64,000 nucleotides of DNA, taken from Novosphingobium umbonatum (GTDB lineage: Bacteria; Pseudomonadota; Alphaproteobacteria; Sphingomonadales; Sphingomonadaceae). The notes beneath the pieces were generated by a model. The model saw only the letters and a list, made by a program, of their open reading frames with translations, did not search any database and was not told the origin of the DNA. Below are positions 31,334 to 40,074 of this stretch, piece by piece. Within the stretch, counting starts at the first letter, position 1, and every line of letters begins with the position of its first letter. A program made the translations under genes and the position numbers. Where the stretch lies: NCBI RefSeq assembly GCF_004005905.1, contig NZ_SACO01000014.1, forward strand, positions 1 to 64,000, given 5' to 3'.

Positions 31334-32689
31334 TCAGCCCGTTTTGGCGGGCAGGGCGATGATCGGTAGCCGGATTGTCGCGCAAAGCCCGCCCTCGGGC
31401 CGGTTGGACAGGTCCAGAATACCCCCTTCGGCCCGGATCGCGCGGTCTACAATGGCTAGCCCCAATCCCATGCCCGCGGTGTCCCGTTTGCGCGCGGCAT
31501 CCAAACGGATGAAGGGCTGCAGCACCTTTCCAAGGCTTTCCTCGGGGATGCCCGGGCCGCTGTCTTCAACGCGAATGACCACCTCACGCGGGCTGCTGGT
31601 GATGATGACCTGCACATCGCCCGCATAATGCAGGGCATTTTCCACCAGATTGGACAAGGCGCGGCGCAGGGACAGCGAACGCGCCACAATCGGCATGGTG
31701 TTCGGCCCGCGATATTCGGCGGCGAATCCGCGATCCTCGGCGCTTTCGACCAAGGTTTGGGCCATGATGGCAACGTCCACCCTTTCCTTGGCTGCATCAG
31801 CCGCATCGGCGTCGACAAAGCTTTGGAGCGAGGTGAACAGGTCGCGCATTTCGGAAATATCGGCGTCCAGCGCGATGCGGTCCTCCTCCTCCATCTCTAG
31901 CGCGTCCAGTCGCAATTGCATGCGGGCCAAGGGGGTGCGCAGATCATGCCCGATGGCCAGCACCGTCTGGGTGTTGGCGTCCAGCAAATCGTCGATGCGG
32001 CGCTGCATGGCGTTGAAGGCGCGGATCAGCGCCTGCACTTCAACAGGGCCTGTTTCTTCCAACGGGCGGGCATGGGGTGTGCCCACATGGCGGCTTGCCC
32101 GCACCAGTTTGCGCAAAGGGCGCAAGGAGGCGAACACCAGCAACCACGCCAGCGGGGCCAGCGCAGCCGTGGGCAGCAACATGCGCAAAACATGGCCAGC
32201 TTTGAGCGGCCAGGTGTCCTGCGTATGGCTGCTGAAGGTCACCACCGACCCATCGGCCAGCACCAAAGTGCCAACCAACCCATGCGACAGGCGGATCGGG
32301 GCCAGATGCAATTGCAACCCGTTGCGGGCCAGCGACGGCTGATACTGCACCAACTGCCTTTGCAGTCCGGCCAGATCGAGCGATGCGACCGGCCTTTCAT
32401 CATGCGGAGCCCAGCGCAAAGACAGGGCAGGGCTGGTCATTTCCTGCGCCAGCCTTGCGCGATCCTGTGGCGCCTCGGCCTCCAGCAGCTTGATCGCTGT
32501 CGTCAGGCTTTCGGCAAGGCGTGCGGCCTGTTCCTCCTGCAGCGCGAAATCATTGGCGCGCTGGAACAGCAGGGCGTTGGCGCCAAAGTCCAGCAACATG
32601 ACCACCGCCAAAATAGCCAGCACACGAGCGGGCAGACCCCAGCGGCGCATCCATGGCAGGGGGGGCAGCTTGATGGCTGGCAAGGTCAA
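31334..32689 (-). CDS. Sensor histidine kinase (EnvZ-like class)
   Basis: 451 residues. A membrane segment (about 20-42, LPARVLAILAVVMLLDFGAN), a periplasmic sensor part (about 45-165), a second segment (about 168-190, LLPTAALAPLAWLLVFA), HAMP (about 190-242), the H-box VLAIGHDLRTPLARMQ with the phospho-His near 250, N-box NLVENALHYAGD, and G boxes VEDSGPGIP and GMGLGLAIV. The partner response regulator overlaps by 4 bp (ATGA). The sensor domain has no clue to the signal. Confidence 0.9.
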   Translation of the reverse strand: MTLPAIKLPPLPWMRRWGLPARVLAILAVVMLLDFGANALLFQRANDFALQEEQAARLAESLTTAIKLLEAEAPQDRARLAQEMTSPALSLRWAPHDERPVASLDLAGLQRQLVQYQPSLARNGLQLHLAPIRLSHGLVGTLVLADGSVVTFSSHTQDTWPLKAGHVLRMLLPTAALAPLAWLLVFASLRPLRKLVRASRHVGTPHARPLEETGPVEVQALIRAFNAMQRRIDDLLDANTQTVLAIGHDLRTPLARMQLRLDALEMEEEDRIALDADISEMRDLFTSLQSFVDADAADAAKERVDVAIMAQTLVESAEDRGFAAEYRGPNTMPIVARSLSLRRALSNLVENALHYAGDVQVIITSSPREVVIRVEDSGPGIPEESLGKVLQPFIRLDAARKRDTAGMGLGLAIVDRAIRAEGGILDLSNRPEGGLCATIRLPIIALPAKTG

Positions 32690-33393
32690 AGTTTGCTGAC
32701 CTCGGCGGTGAACATATAACCGATGCCGCGCACGGTGGCGATGGGCGACTGGCCACTGTCGCCCGACAGCTTGCGGCGCAAACGGCTGACCAGCACGTCG
32801 ATGCTGCGATCCGAACTGTCGGACAGGCGGGTGCGCGACAGTTCGATCAGGCGCTGGCGCCCGATTACACGTTGTGCATGGTCGATAAAGGTGGAGAGCA
32901 GATCGAATTCCGCGCCGGTCAGGTCCACCAACGTGCCTTCGGGGCTGCGCAATTCATGGCGGGTTAGCGAGAGGGTCCAGCCATCAAAGGTGACATCGCG
33001 GCGGGTGGAGGGCTTTTCGCTCTCCCCGCCGCCACGGCGCAGCACCGCGCCGATACGCGCCACCAGTTCGCGCGCGCTGAAAGGTTTGGGCAGATAATCG
33101 TCCGCCCCCAATTCCAGCCCCAGCACGCGGTCTTCCTCGCTGCCACGGGCGGAGACGAAGATGATCGGCGTATCGCCTTCACGGCGCAGGCGGCGGAACA
33201 ACTCTATGCCCGACGTGCCGGGCAGCATGATGTCCAGCACGATCAGATCAGCCGGTGCATTTTCCAGCAGCACCCACATTTCCGCGCCGGTACTGGCGGT
33301 GCGCACTTCATAGCCATTGGCACGCAGCGCCCGCGCCGTCAGCAGGCGGAGCGCGGGATCATCTTCAACCAGCAGGATCGATTTTGCAGACAT
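32686..33393 (-). CDS. OmpR-family response regulator
   Basis: 235 residues. The receiver domain (about 5-118) has acidic DD of LLVEDDPALR, phospho-acceptor Asp in DLIVLDIMLPG, FVSA, and Lys in YLPKPF. The winged-helix DNA-binding domain (about 135-230) shows LTGAEFDLLSTF, DRSIDVLVSRLRRKL and TVRGIGYMFT. The start at 33393 (MSAKSILLVEDD) is the family N-terminus. Together with the kinase it forms a two-component pair of unknown signal. Confidence 0.92.
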   Translation of the reverse strand: MSAKSILLVEDDPALRLLTARALRANGYEVRTASTGAEMWVLLENAPADLIVLDIMLPGTSGIELFRRLRREGDTPIIFVSARGSEEDRVLGLELGADDYLPKPFSARELVARIGAVLRRGGGESEKPSTRRDVTFDGWTLSLTRHELRSPEGTLVDLTGAEFDLLSTFIDHAQRVIGRQRLIELSRTRLSDSSDRSIDVLVSRLRRKLSGDSGQSPIATVRGIGYMFTAEVSKL

Positions 33394-33807
33394 TGTTAAA
33401 CCAGTTTGCTGCCGGCCGGATCGGCGGACTTGAGCGAAGAAAATGTGCCCCGCGCCAGACATAGAACGTCCGGCACGGGGCATCAAGTTTGCCCGACGGC
33501 CACGGGATCGGGGGAGCCATCAGGCGCACCAGACATCACGCGCTGCGTATGGAGGGGGTAAGGGCGCGCGATGCATGGCGAGCTGCGGATATGGCCCGCA
33601 GCCTGTGTCGAATAGCAGGCACGTCACCCATCGGGCATGAATTGGATCGGGGGTCGGGAATGGATCATGGCGATAGGCTCTGCGTTGCTATGCCATTCTA
33701 TGTAACCGCCTGTGTTTTCGCTTTACCTTCCGCTCTGTAAAGAAGTGTTGCTGGTGCACAAAGAGCCTGATCCGATGGGGGCAGACCAGACTCCTTGTGC
33801 CTGGGGA
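33394..33807. other. Intergenic region upstream of the response regulator
   Basis: About 410 bp between the response regulator start and the RTX gene stop, both on the minus strand. It must hold the promoter of the two-component operon and any RTX transcript end. I see no convincing hairpin with T-run, RNA gene or conserved boxes. Confidence 0.4.
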
Positions 33808-35766
33808 TCAGAGATAGAAATCGCTTTTGGTCATGGTGTAACTGCCCAGCAGTTCGATGGTGAGGTCGGCAACCCCGTCGCCATTGACGTCGGCATAGAT
33901 GTAGGTGTTGCCGCCTGATTGCACGTAACGCAGTTCGCCCGCCGTGTTGGTGAAGGCCGAGGTGCCAATGAAGGTAAAGGCATCATCGGCCGTTGTCTTG
34001 GTGTTGGCGTCGATGACGCTCAGCGAAATGGCGTCTGTGCCATGGGTGAAATCGGTGATGATGTCGGTTGAACCCAGATCGGTGGTGCGGAACAGGAACT
34101 GGTCCTTGCCATCGCCGCCGGTCAGGATGTCCGCACCCGCGCCGCCCTCCAGACGGTCATCGCCCGCGCCTCCATACAGGGTGTCATTGCCTTCGGCGCC
34201 ATAGAGAATGTCATTGCCGGCATCGCCATAGATGATGTCATTGCCTGCATTGCCATAAAGGATGTCGGCGCCATTGCCTCCGTAAATTGTGTCATTGCCG
34301 CTGCCGCCAACGATGGCGTCGGCGCCGTCCATGCCGTAAATAGTTTCGTCGCCGGAAGAGCCGTTGATACGGTTGTCCTGATCATTGCCGTATACGGTCA
34401 GATTGCCGGTGCCCAGCGTGAGGGTTTCGACATTTTCCGCCAACGTATAATTGGCATAGGCGACCACACTGTCGGTTCCGCCATCGCTGGCTTCGATGAC
34501 TGTCGTGGTGGAGGAATAGATATAGTAGGTGTCGTTGCCGTCGCCGCCCATCAAATAATTATGGCCAGCGGCTGTATCATACAATTTGTCAGAACCGGCC
34601 GCGCCGTAGACATAGGTGTAGCCGGTTGATGTTGCGCTCAGGCTGTCGTTGGCATCGGTGCCGACAGCCGAGGAATAGCCGGTCGTGGCGGTAACCGAAC
34701 TGGTCGTGCCGAAAGAGGCGTAAAGCGCTGCCTCGGTCAAGCTGTTCAGCTGTGTGGATACCAGATCATGGGTTGCAGCCCAATCCAGAATGTAGCTGCC
34801 CCAGGAACCGGTGTTGATTGCCAATTTCACATTGTCGCCCGACGCCACGGCGGAAAGCGTGCTGGAATCCGTGAGATAGGTGGTCGCAATATTATCGCTG
34901 AAGGTAAGCGCGCTGGACGCCGTCAGCATGTAAATCCAGGATTTCTGGTCAGCATATCCAACCACGATATTGTCGGATACCGTTCCGCTTGCCACGCCTC
35001 CGGCGGTGATGCCCTGATACAGTGTGCCCAGCATCACATTGTCGGCAATGGTCACATTTTGATAGGACAGACCACCGACCTCGTCGCGCATGAAAATGCC
35101 CTGGACGGCTGCCCCGTCGCCCCGGACGAACAGATTGTCGGTAATGGTGATGTTGGATGCGGCGGTGGTGGTGTTTGTGGTCCAGAACTGGATACAGTCG
35201 CCATGATCACCCGATGCGGGGTAAAAATCGGTGAAGTAATTGGAGGAAATTACAATATTGGAATTTCCGCCACCACGAATGCCGTCCATACGAATATCGT
35301 GAAAACTATTATTGGAAACCGTGATGCCGTCGCAATCCAGCAGGTTAAGTCCAGAATAGAGGTTGTAGAATTCACAGTTGGTTACGCTGACGCCGGAGCT
35401 GTTGCGAATAAGAAGTATTTGAGATTCTTCGCCTGAACCCACATTGTCCGGCCCGTGCAATGTAACATTGTCGATGGCGATATCGGAGCAGTTGGTGATC
35501 GTGAAGTTCCAATAGGTCCCCGCATCTTCTTCGTAAAAGTCGAGATTGGAGAAGGTGATGCCACTGCTGTTCTTGACGGACAGGTCGGTCAAAACGGCAG
35601 GGTTGCTGGCATCTGCCGAAGTTATGGTGACATTACCATCAATGTTTATGTTGCTGATCACTAATCCTGAATAATCGCCAGATGCCAGAGCAATGATGTC
35701 GCCATCAACTGCGGAGCTTAGGGCCTTTTCGAGTTGGGCAGTGGTGCTGACATTGAAGGTGGTCAT
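33808..35766 (-). CDS. Secreted parallel beta-helix protein with RTX calcium repeats
   Basis: 652 residues. Residues about 30-310 repeat short strand-turn units with N and S stacks (NITITDNLFVRGD, NVTIADNVML, GTVSDNIVVG), the hallmark of right-handed parallel beta-helices (polysaccharide lyases, C5-epimerases). Residues about 470-565 carry RTX nonapeptides of GGxGNDxxY type (GGSGNDTIYGGNGADILYG). The C-terminus resembles serralysin-type export signals for type I secretion. No N-terminal signal peptide. AAGGAAAA lies 4 nt before ATG. It probably acts on an extracellular polysaccharide; catalytic residues were not identified. Confidence 0.8.
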   Translation of the reverse strand: MTTFNVSTTAQLEKALSSAVDGDIIALASGDYSGLVISNINIDGNVTITSADASNPAVLTDLSVKNSSGITFSNLDFYEEDAGTYWNFTITNCSDIAIDNVTLHGPDNVGSGEESQILLIRNSSGVSVTNCEFYNLYSGLNLLDCDGITVSNNSFHDIRMDGIRGGGNSNIVISSNYFTDFYPASGDHGDCIQFWTTNTTTAASNITITDNLFVRGDGAAVQGIFMRDEVGGLSYQNVTIADNVMLGTLYQGITAGGVASGTVSDNIVVGYADQKSWIYMLTASSALTFSDNIATTYLTDSSTLSAVASGDNVKLAINTGSWGSYILDWAATHDLVSTQLNSLTEAALYASFGTTSSVTATTGYSSAVGTDANDSLSATSTGYTYVYGAAGSDKLYDTAAGHNYLMGGDGNDTYYIYSSTTTVIEASDGGTDSVVAYANYTLAENVETLTLGTGNLTVYGNDQDNRINGSSGDETIYGMDGADAIVGGSGNDTIYGGNGADILYGNAGNDIIYGDAGNDILYGAEGNDTLYGGAGDDRLEGGAGADILTGGDGKDQFLFRTTDLGSTDIITDFTHGTDAISLSVIDANTKTTADDAFTFIGTSAFTNTAGELRYVQSGGNTYIYADVNGDGVADLTIELLGSYTMTKSDFYL

Positions 35767-36301
35767 AAGATTTTCCTTTGGTCAGAGCCTACGGAAATCA
35801 TGGGAGTTGGTAAGACTTTCGCGGTCCCGCAAACCATATTTCTGGCTGCTTGGTGTGAGGTCTTGCTCAATTCTCTAGTAGGGATGCTGACTTCTAATGA
35901 GCGGATTTACAAAGGAAAAATCAGTCCTTCGCTTTGATTTCTCGCAATTTTTTGGCGACAGCCATTTTTCACCCCGTTTCACGAATATCGTCAAAAACAC
36001 CATGGGTGACCCAAAATGCCGGGATATTTCAGTCTAGAAGGCTGTCAGCGTTGTCAGACGCGCGCTCAGGCGCATCTTTGTTGAAACACGGGCATGAAAT
36101 TTCGTCACTTTTGCGCATTGCCGATCCCAGCGAGTTTCTTGAATCCATTCGGCTATGCCACTGACATTTTTATACTTTATGTCAACACTTTGTATGAGGC
36201 TGGGGGATTTGCCCAATTTTGTATCAGCACCAATTTGCCGCGCATGTGACCGAGTCAGGGGGTGATTCGCCCCTTGGCTATGACCTGCACTGCGAGCGCT
36301 T
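35767..36301. other. AT-richer intergenic region between RTX and nucleoside hydrolase genes
   Basis: About 535 bp, less GC-rich than its surroundings. It should contain the RTX promoter (minus strand). TTGACA at 36178-36183 on the minus strand is a possible -35 box, but no -10 stands at correct spacing. Short open frames here lack coding character. No RNA gene seen. Confidence 0.4.
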
Positions 36302-37477
36302 CTATCGCCCGATCAATTGCACAAACATCTCGGCCAGCTTCCGGTTGTCGACTGCATAGACGACCTCCACCTCGCGCTCGCCCAGACCGGGGCCGCGGTC
36401 CAGGGGCCAGGTCAACAACGCGCCATAATTGGCGCCTTGCATCAGGTCGACATCCATGGCCAGACGCCCTTTGCGCGTCACAATCGCAGGATCCAACCAC
36501 ACGGCCGCCTGCAATTCATCCCACAGGGGGTAATTGGCCTGCGCAATCTGTTTTACATAGCGCGCGGCGGGTGATCCGCTGGCCGTGGCACGGTCCAGCA
36601 AGTCCTGCGTGCCGATCGCGCCCTTGGTCGCGTCATTGGTCACCAGCGTCAGCTTGGGCCAAGGCGCGGTAAACATGATATGTGCGGCCTCTGGGTCAAA
36701 GAAATGGTTGAATGACATGCGCGGGGCAAAGGCCACCTGCATGTCGAACTCATCCTGTTGCCCGCCCAGATCCTGCCCCAGCAGATTGCCGCCCTCGGTC
36801 ACCACCTCTTTCACCTTGGGCGCGAAATCCTCGTCCATCCGCGCCGCCAGCGCGAGGTTAGTCAGCGGTCCCATGGCCAGGATAGTCACTTCCCCCGGAT
36901 AGCGGCGTACCTGTTCCACCATGAATTGCGCGGCGCTGATCGGCAGGGGGCGGGTGGTCGGCATGCCTTCCGGCATGGCGGGCACCACATCGGCGGCGTG
37001 AGGCGCGCGGCGGGCGATGGTGTTATAGGATGGCCATGCATCCATCCACGCGCCCTTGTAGGGCATCGGCCCATACAAAGCCTCGCGCCGGTTGGTCAGC
37101 GCCTTGGTGTTGACCAAGGGATAGGTCGCCCCCGCAATCACGGGAACATCCTTGCGCCCTACCAGTTCCAGCATACGCAGGGTCGCGGCGGTCTCCTCCG
37201 CTTGCCAGCCATCGCCGGTGACGGTGGTGATGCCCAGAACTTCCACCGAGGGATCGGCTAGCAGCATCAGGATGGGCTGCAGGCCGGGTCCTTCAAAAGC
37301 GTCCTGATCAATGATGACCTTTCGCTTCTGGACCGTTGAACGTTTTTCGATGGATGGCTTTTCCGTTGCCTTCACGCCCATTGCCTTTGCGGGCGAGGCG
37401 AAAACGGGTGTGCAGGGCAGGGTAAGCGCGGTGCCCAAAGCCAGTTGCAGGCAAATCCGGCCCATTTTCCGCAGCAT
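36302..37477 (-). CDS. Exported nucleoside-hydrolase-family protein
   Basis: 391 residues with a signal peptide (about 1-28, ending PCTPVFASPAKA). The IU-nucleoside hydrolase fold follows: KVIIDQDAFEGPGLQPILML, VEVLGITTVTGDGWQ, VPVIAGATYPLV, EVTILAMGPLTNLALA, TEGGNLL and FDPEAAHIMF. The usual DxDxxxDDA calcium motif is changed to DQDAFEGPG, so the two adjacent aspartates are missing; this belongs to a divergent subgroup. Predicted to cleave nucleosides to base and ribose in the periplasm, in line with the purine genes to its right. Confidence 0.78.
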   Translation of the reverse strand: MLRKMGRICLQLALGTALTLPCTPVFASPAKAMGVKATEKPSIEKRSTVQKRKVIIDQDAFEGPGLQPILMLLADPSVEVLGITTVTGDGWQAEETAATLRMLELVGRKDVPVIAGATYPLVNTKALTNRREALYGPMPYKGAWMDAWPSYNTIARRAPHAADVVPAMPEGMPTTRPLPISAAQFMVEQVRRYPGEVTILAMGPLTNLALAARMDEDFAPKVKEVVTEGGNLLGQDLGGQQDEFDMQVAFAPRMSFNHFFDPEAAHIMFTAPWPKLTLVTNDATKGAIGTQDLLDRATASGSPAARYVKQIAQANYPLWDELQAAVWLDPAIVTRKGRLAMDVDLMQGANYGALLTWPLDRGPGLGEREVEVVYAVDNRKLAEMFVQLIGR

Positions 37478-37685
37478 ATTTCAACCCCTTCCTGATCTCT
37501 ACCGGCCTACGCCTTGGCTTTATCCGGTGGTCAAGGCCATACGGCAAAGCGCGAAGCGGCGCTGTAACCAGAAAAATACGGACTTCCCCTGATGTCCTAT
37601 CATGCGGAATCTATGCCTTTTCTGGGGCAAAACGATAAAAGTCGCCCCCCAATAATCAAGCAATCGAGACCTGAAATCACCCGAC

Positions 37686-38975
37686 ATGCTCAAGCGGATT
37701 GACCCCACACAGGCGCGGATCGGCATGTTCATCCACAAGCTGGAGGGCAGCTGGTTCAGCCATCCCTTTTGGAAATCGCGTTTTCTGCTGACCGATGCGG
37801 TCCGGCTGGAGCAATTGCACAATAGCGATCTGACCGGCATTGTTATTGATACGGAAAAGGGGCGGGATGTGGACGGCACCTTGCCCGCCACGCCTGCGCC
37901 CACGATCAAAAGCCGTTGGCGTCGCGCACCCGAACCCGATGTGGTGCAGCCCACAGGCCTGCCCGGCGGTGGCGGAGCGGTGGCGGCGTTGAAAGCGCGG
38001 CTCGGCCTGTTGACGCCCAGCACGATCCAGCAGGAATTCCACCGCGCAGAGCAAGTGGCCGAACATGGTGCCCGTGTCGTGTCCCGCGTGTTCCTTGATA
38101 TGCGGTTGCGAAAGACAGTGCAGCCTGAACTGGTACAACCGGTGATCGAGGACATCTTCGCCTCGGTCCAACGTAACCCGCATGCTTTCGATGGCTTGAT
38201 GCGATGCAAGCGCGACATTGAATATCTTTATCGCCACGCCTTGGCGACCAGCGCTTTGATGGTGGCTTTGGGCTGTACCTTGAAGCTGCATCCGGTGCAG
38301 GTGCATCAGGCGGGGACCGTCGGGCTGCTGCTGGACACCGGCCTTGGCATGCTGCCGGTCAATCTGGCCGATTATGGTGGCGACCCGCATCTGATTCCCG
38401 CCAATATTCAGCGGGAACATGTGCAATATAGCTATGACTTCATTCTGGGCAGCAATTTTGACCCCGAGGTGGCGCGGGCGGCCTATGAGCATCACGAGCG
38501 GATGGATGGTACCGGCTATCCCCAAGGCCTCAAAGGCGAGGACGTGAGCCTGCTTGGCCGGATGGCGGCGGTTTGCGACAGTTTCGATGATCTGGTGAAC
38601 GATCTGGACGGCTCGACCGGCCTTGATCCGGCCAGTGCGCTGGAAAAGATGAAGGCGGACCATGGCGCCTATGATCCGGATATCCTGATCGCTTTGGAGC
38701 AGGCCTTGGGTATCTATCCCATCGGCTCCGTGGTGGCTTTGCGCACGGGGCGCTTGGCGATGGTGGTGGACCAGAATGTGCATGAACCGGCATCGCCACG
38801 GGTGCGTACCTTCTATTCGCTGCACCTGCGTCGCCAGATTGCACCCGAAGTGATCGACCTAGCCCATTGTTTTGGCGCTGACGCGATCGACCGTAGCGTC
38901 AATGTCGATACGCTGGACGTGCCCGATCTGGGCAAGATGCGGCTGCGGATGCTGGCGACTTCCTGCGCGAGTTAA
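37686..38975 (+). CDS. DUF3391/HD-GYP-type protein with degenerate metal site
   Basis: 429 residues. The N-terminal segment (about 1-60, IDPTQARIGMFIHKLEGSW) is the DUF3391-type domain that precedes HD-GYP domains. Residues about 175-345 are HD-GYP: HHERMDGTGYPQGLKGE is well kept. The HD site, normally LLHDIGK, reads LLLDTGLG, losing the metal-binding His and the Lys. HD-GYP enzymes degrade cyclic di-GMP. This one may be weak, inactive or a binding protein. It ends in a 4-bp tail-to-tail overlap with the LysR gene. Confidence 0.8.
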   Translation: MLKRIDPTQARIGMFIHKLEGSWFSHPFWKSRFLLTDAVRLEQLHNSDLTGIVIDTEKGRDVDGTLPATPAPTIKSRWRRAPEPDVVQPTGLPGGGGAVAALKARLGLLTPSTIQQEFHRAEQVAEHGARVVSRVFLDMRLRKTVQPELVQPVIEDIFASVQRNPHAFDGLMRCKRDIEYLYRHALATSALMVALGCTLKLHPVQVHQAGTVGLLLDTGLGMLPVNLADYGGDPHLIPANIQREHVQYSYDFILGSNFDPEVARAAYEHHERMDGTGYPQGLKGEDVSLLGRMAAVCDSFDDLVNDLDGSTGLDPASALEKMKADHGAYDPDILIALEQALGIYPIGSVVALRTGRLAMVVDQNVHEPASPRVRTFYSLHLRRQIAPEVIDLAHCFGADAIDRSVNVDTLDVPDLGKMRLRMLATSCAS

Positions 38976-39907
38976 TCCGCCGCTGCTTGATAGCCCAGCG
39001 CGGCAAAGCCCTGCTGGATCTCGCTCAGAACCAGATCGGCGGCATAGGATGGCGCGCGCGAACTGGCGGTACACAGGGCAAGGATCAAGGGTTTCAGAAT
39101 GGGGTCGGTGATGCGGGTAAAGGCCAGTTGGCCCGATGCCACTTCGGTCGCCACATCCAGCGAGGTCAGCACGCCCACCCCAAGTCCCGCCTGCACCATC
39201 GAGGTGATCATCTGGATATTGTCCGAAGTGCTGACCTTGTTGAGCGGCATCTGCGTTGCGGCCTCCAGCACGGCCACCTGATGATGCACGGCCAATGGCG
39301 GTGCGGGAAGGATCATCGGTAGATCGGCGGCGGCTGAAAAACGCGCGCTGCCACGTCGGGCCAAAGGGTGGTCGGGCAGCGAGACAAAGCCCAGATGCAC
39401 TTCGGCATAGGCGCGCACGGTCAGGTCGCGGATCGATTGCGGCTCGAAGCATATGCCGAAATCCACCTCGCCCTCGGCCACCACCAGTCGGATCGCTTCG
39501 CTGTCCAGCACGCGCAGGCCCACGCTGATGCCGGGATAACGCTGATGGATCGCGGTGATGATCGCGGGGATAGTTCCCTTGGTCAGCGCGTGGATGATGG
39601 CAATTTCCACATGGCCGCGCTTCAGGCCGCGCAGATCGTCCACCTGAGTGCGTACCTCTTGCAAGGACTTCTGCCATTTGCCCCCCGCCGCCATCAAAAT
39701 CTCGCCCGCCGCCGTCAGGCGTAGGCCGGTGGGCAGGCGCTCGAACAGGGGCATGCCCAATTCGGCCTCGGCATTCAGGATCTGCCGGTCGATGGCCGAA
39801 GCCGAGACATTGAGTTCATCGGCAGCCTTGCGGATCGAGCCACAGCGACCAACCACCAGAAAATAGCGCAGAAAGCGGGAGAAGGCGGGCATTTGGGGTG
39901 CTCTCAT
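38972..39907 (-). CDS. LysR-family transcriptional regulator
   Basis: 311 residues. Winged helix at about 8-67 (FLVVGRCGSIRKAADELNVS, then ASAIDRQILNAEAELG and LFERLPTGLRLTAAGE), followed by a periplasmic-binding-like effector domain (about 95-300). It is divergent from the adenosine-deaminase-like gene with 167 bp between, the classic arrangement for LysR control of the neighbour. The effector may be a purine or nucleoside by context. Confidence 0.88.
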   Translation of the reverse strand: MRAPQMPAFSRFLRYFLVVGRCGSIRKAADELNVSASAIDRQILNAEAELGMPLFERLPTGLRLTAAGEILMAAGGKWQKSLQEVRTQVDDLRGLKRGHVEIAIIHALTKGTIPAIITAIHQRYPGISVGLRVLDSEAIRLVVAEGEVDFGICFEPQSIRDLTVRAYAEVHLGFVSLPDHPLARRGSARFSAAADLPMILPAPPLAVHHQVAVLEAATQMPLNKVSTSDNIQMITSMVQAGLGVGVLTSLDVATEVASGQLAFTRITDPILKPLILALCTASSRAPSYAADLVLSEIQQGFAALGYQAAAD

Positions 39908-39969
39908 TTTGCGACCGGAAGTGGCAATCTGGCAAAGTGCTCTGTTTTTTGCAACGGGCTGTGAGATTC

Positions 39970-39987
39970 ATTGCGTTTGATTGCAAT
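39970..39987. promoter_or_regulatory. Candidate LysR binding dyad
   Basis: ATTGC-N8-GCAAT (39970-39987) lies in the divergent promoter gap, 63 bp upstream of the LysR start. It has the interrupted dyad form (T-N11-A type) bound by LysR proteins. A further TTGCAA half-like motif lies just to the left (39949-39954). Confidence 0.45.
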
Positions 39988-40074
39988 GATTACGTGTTTA
40001 AGGCAGGGGCGTCATCCAAATTGGAGCAGGGCTGGTGGCCGCTGCAGGGATAACGGGCGCAACAGGGGGCATTT

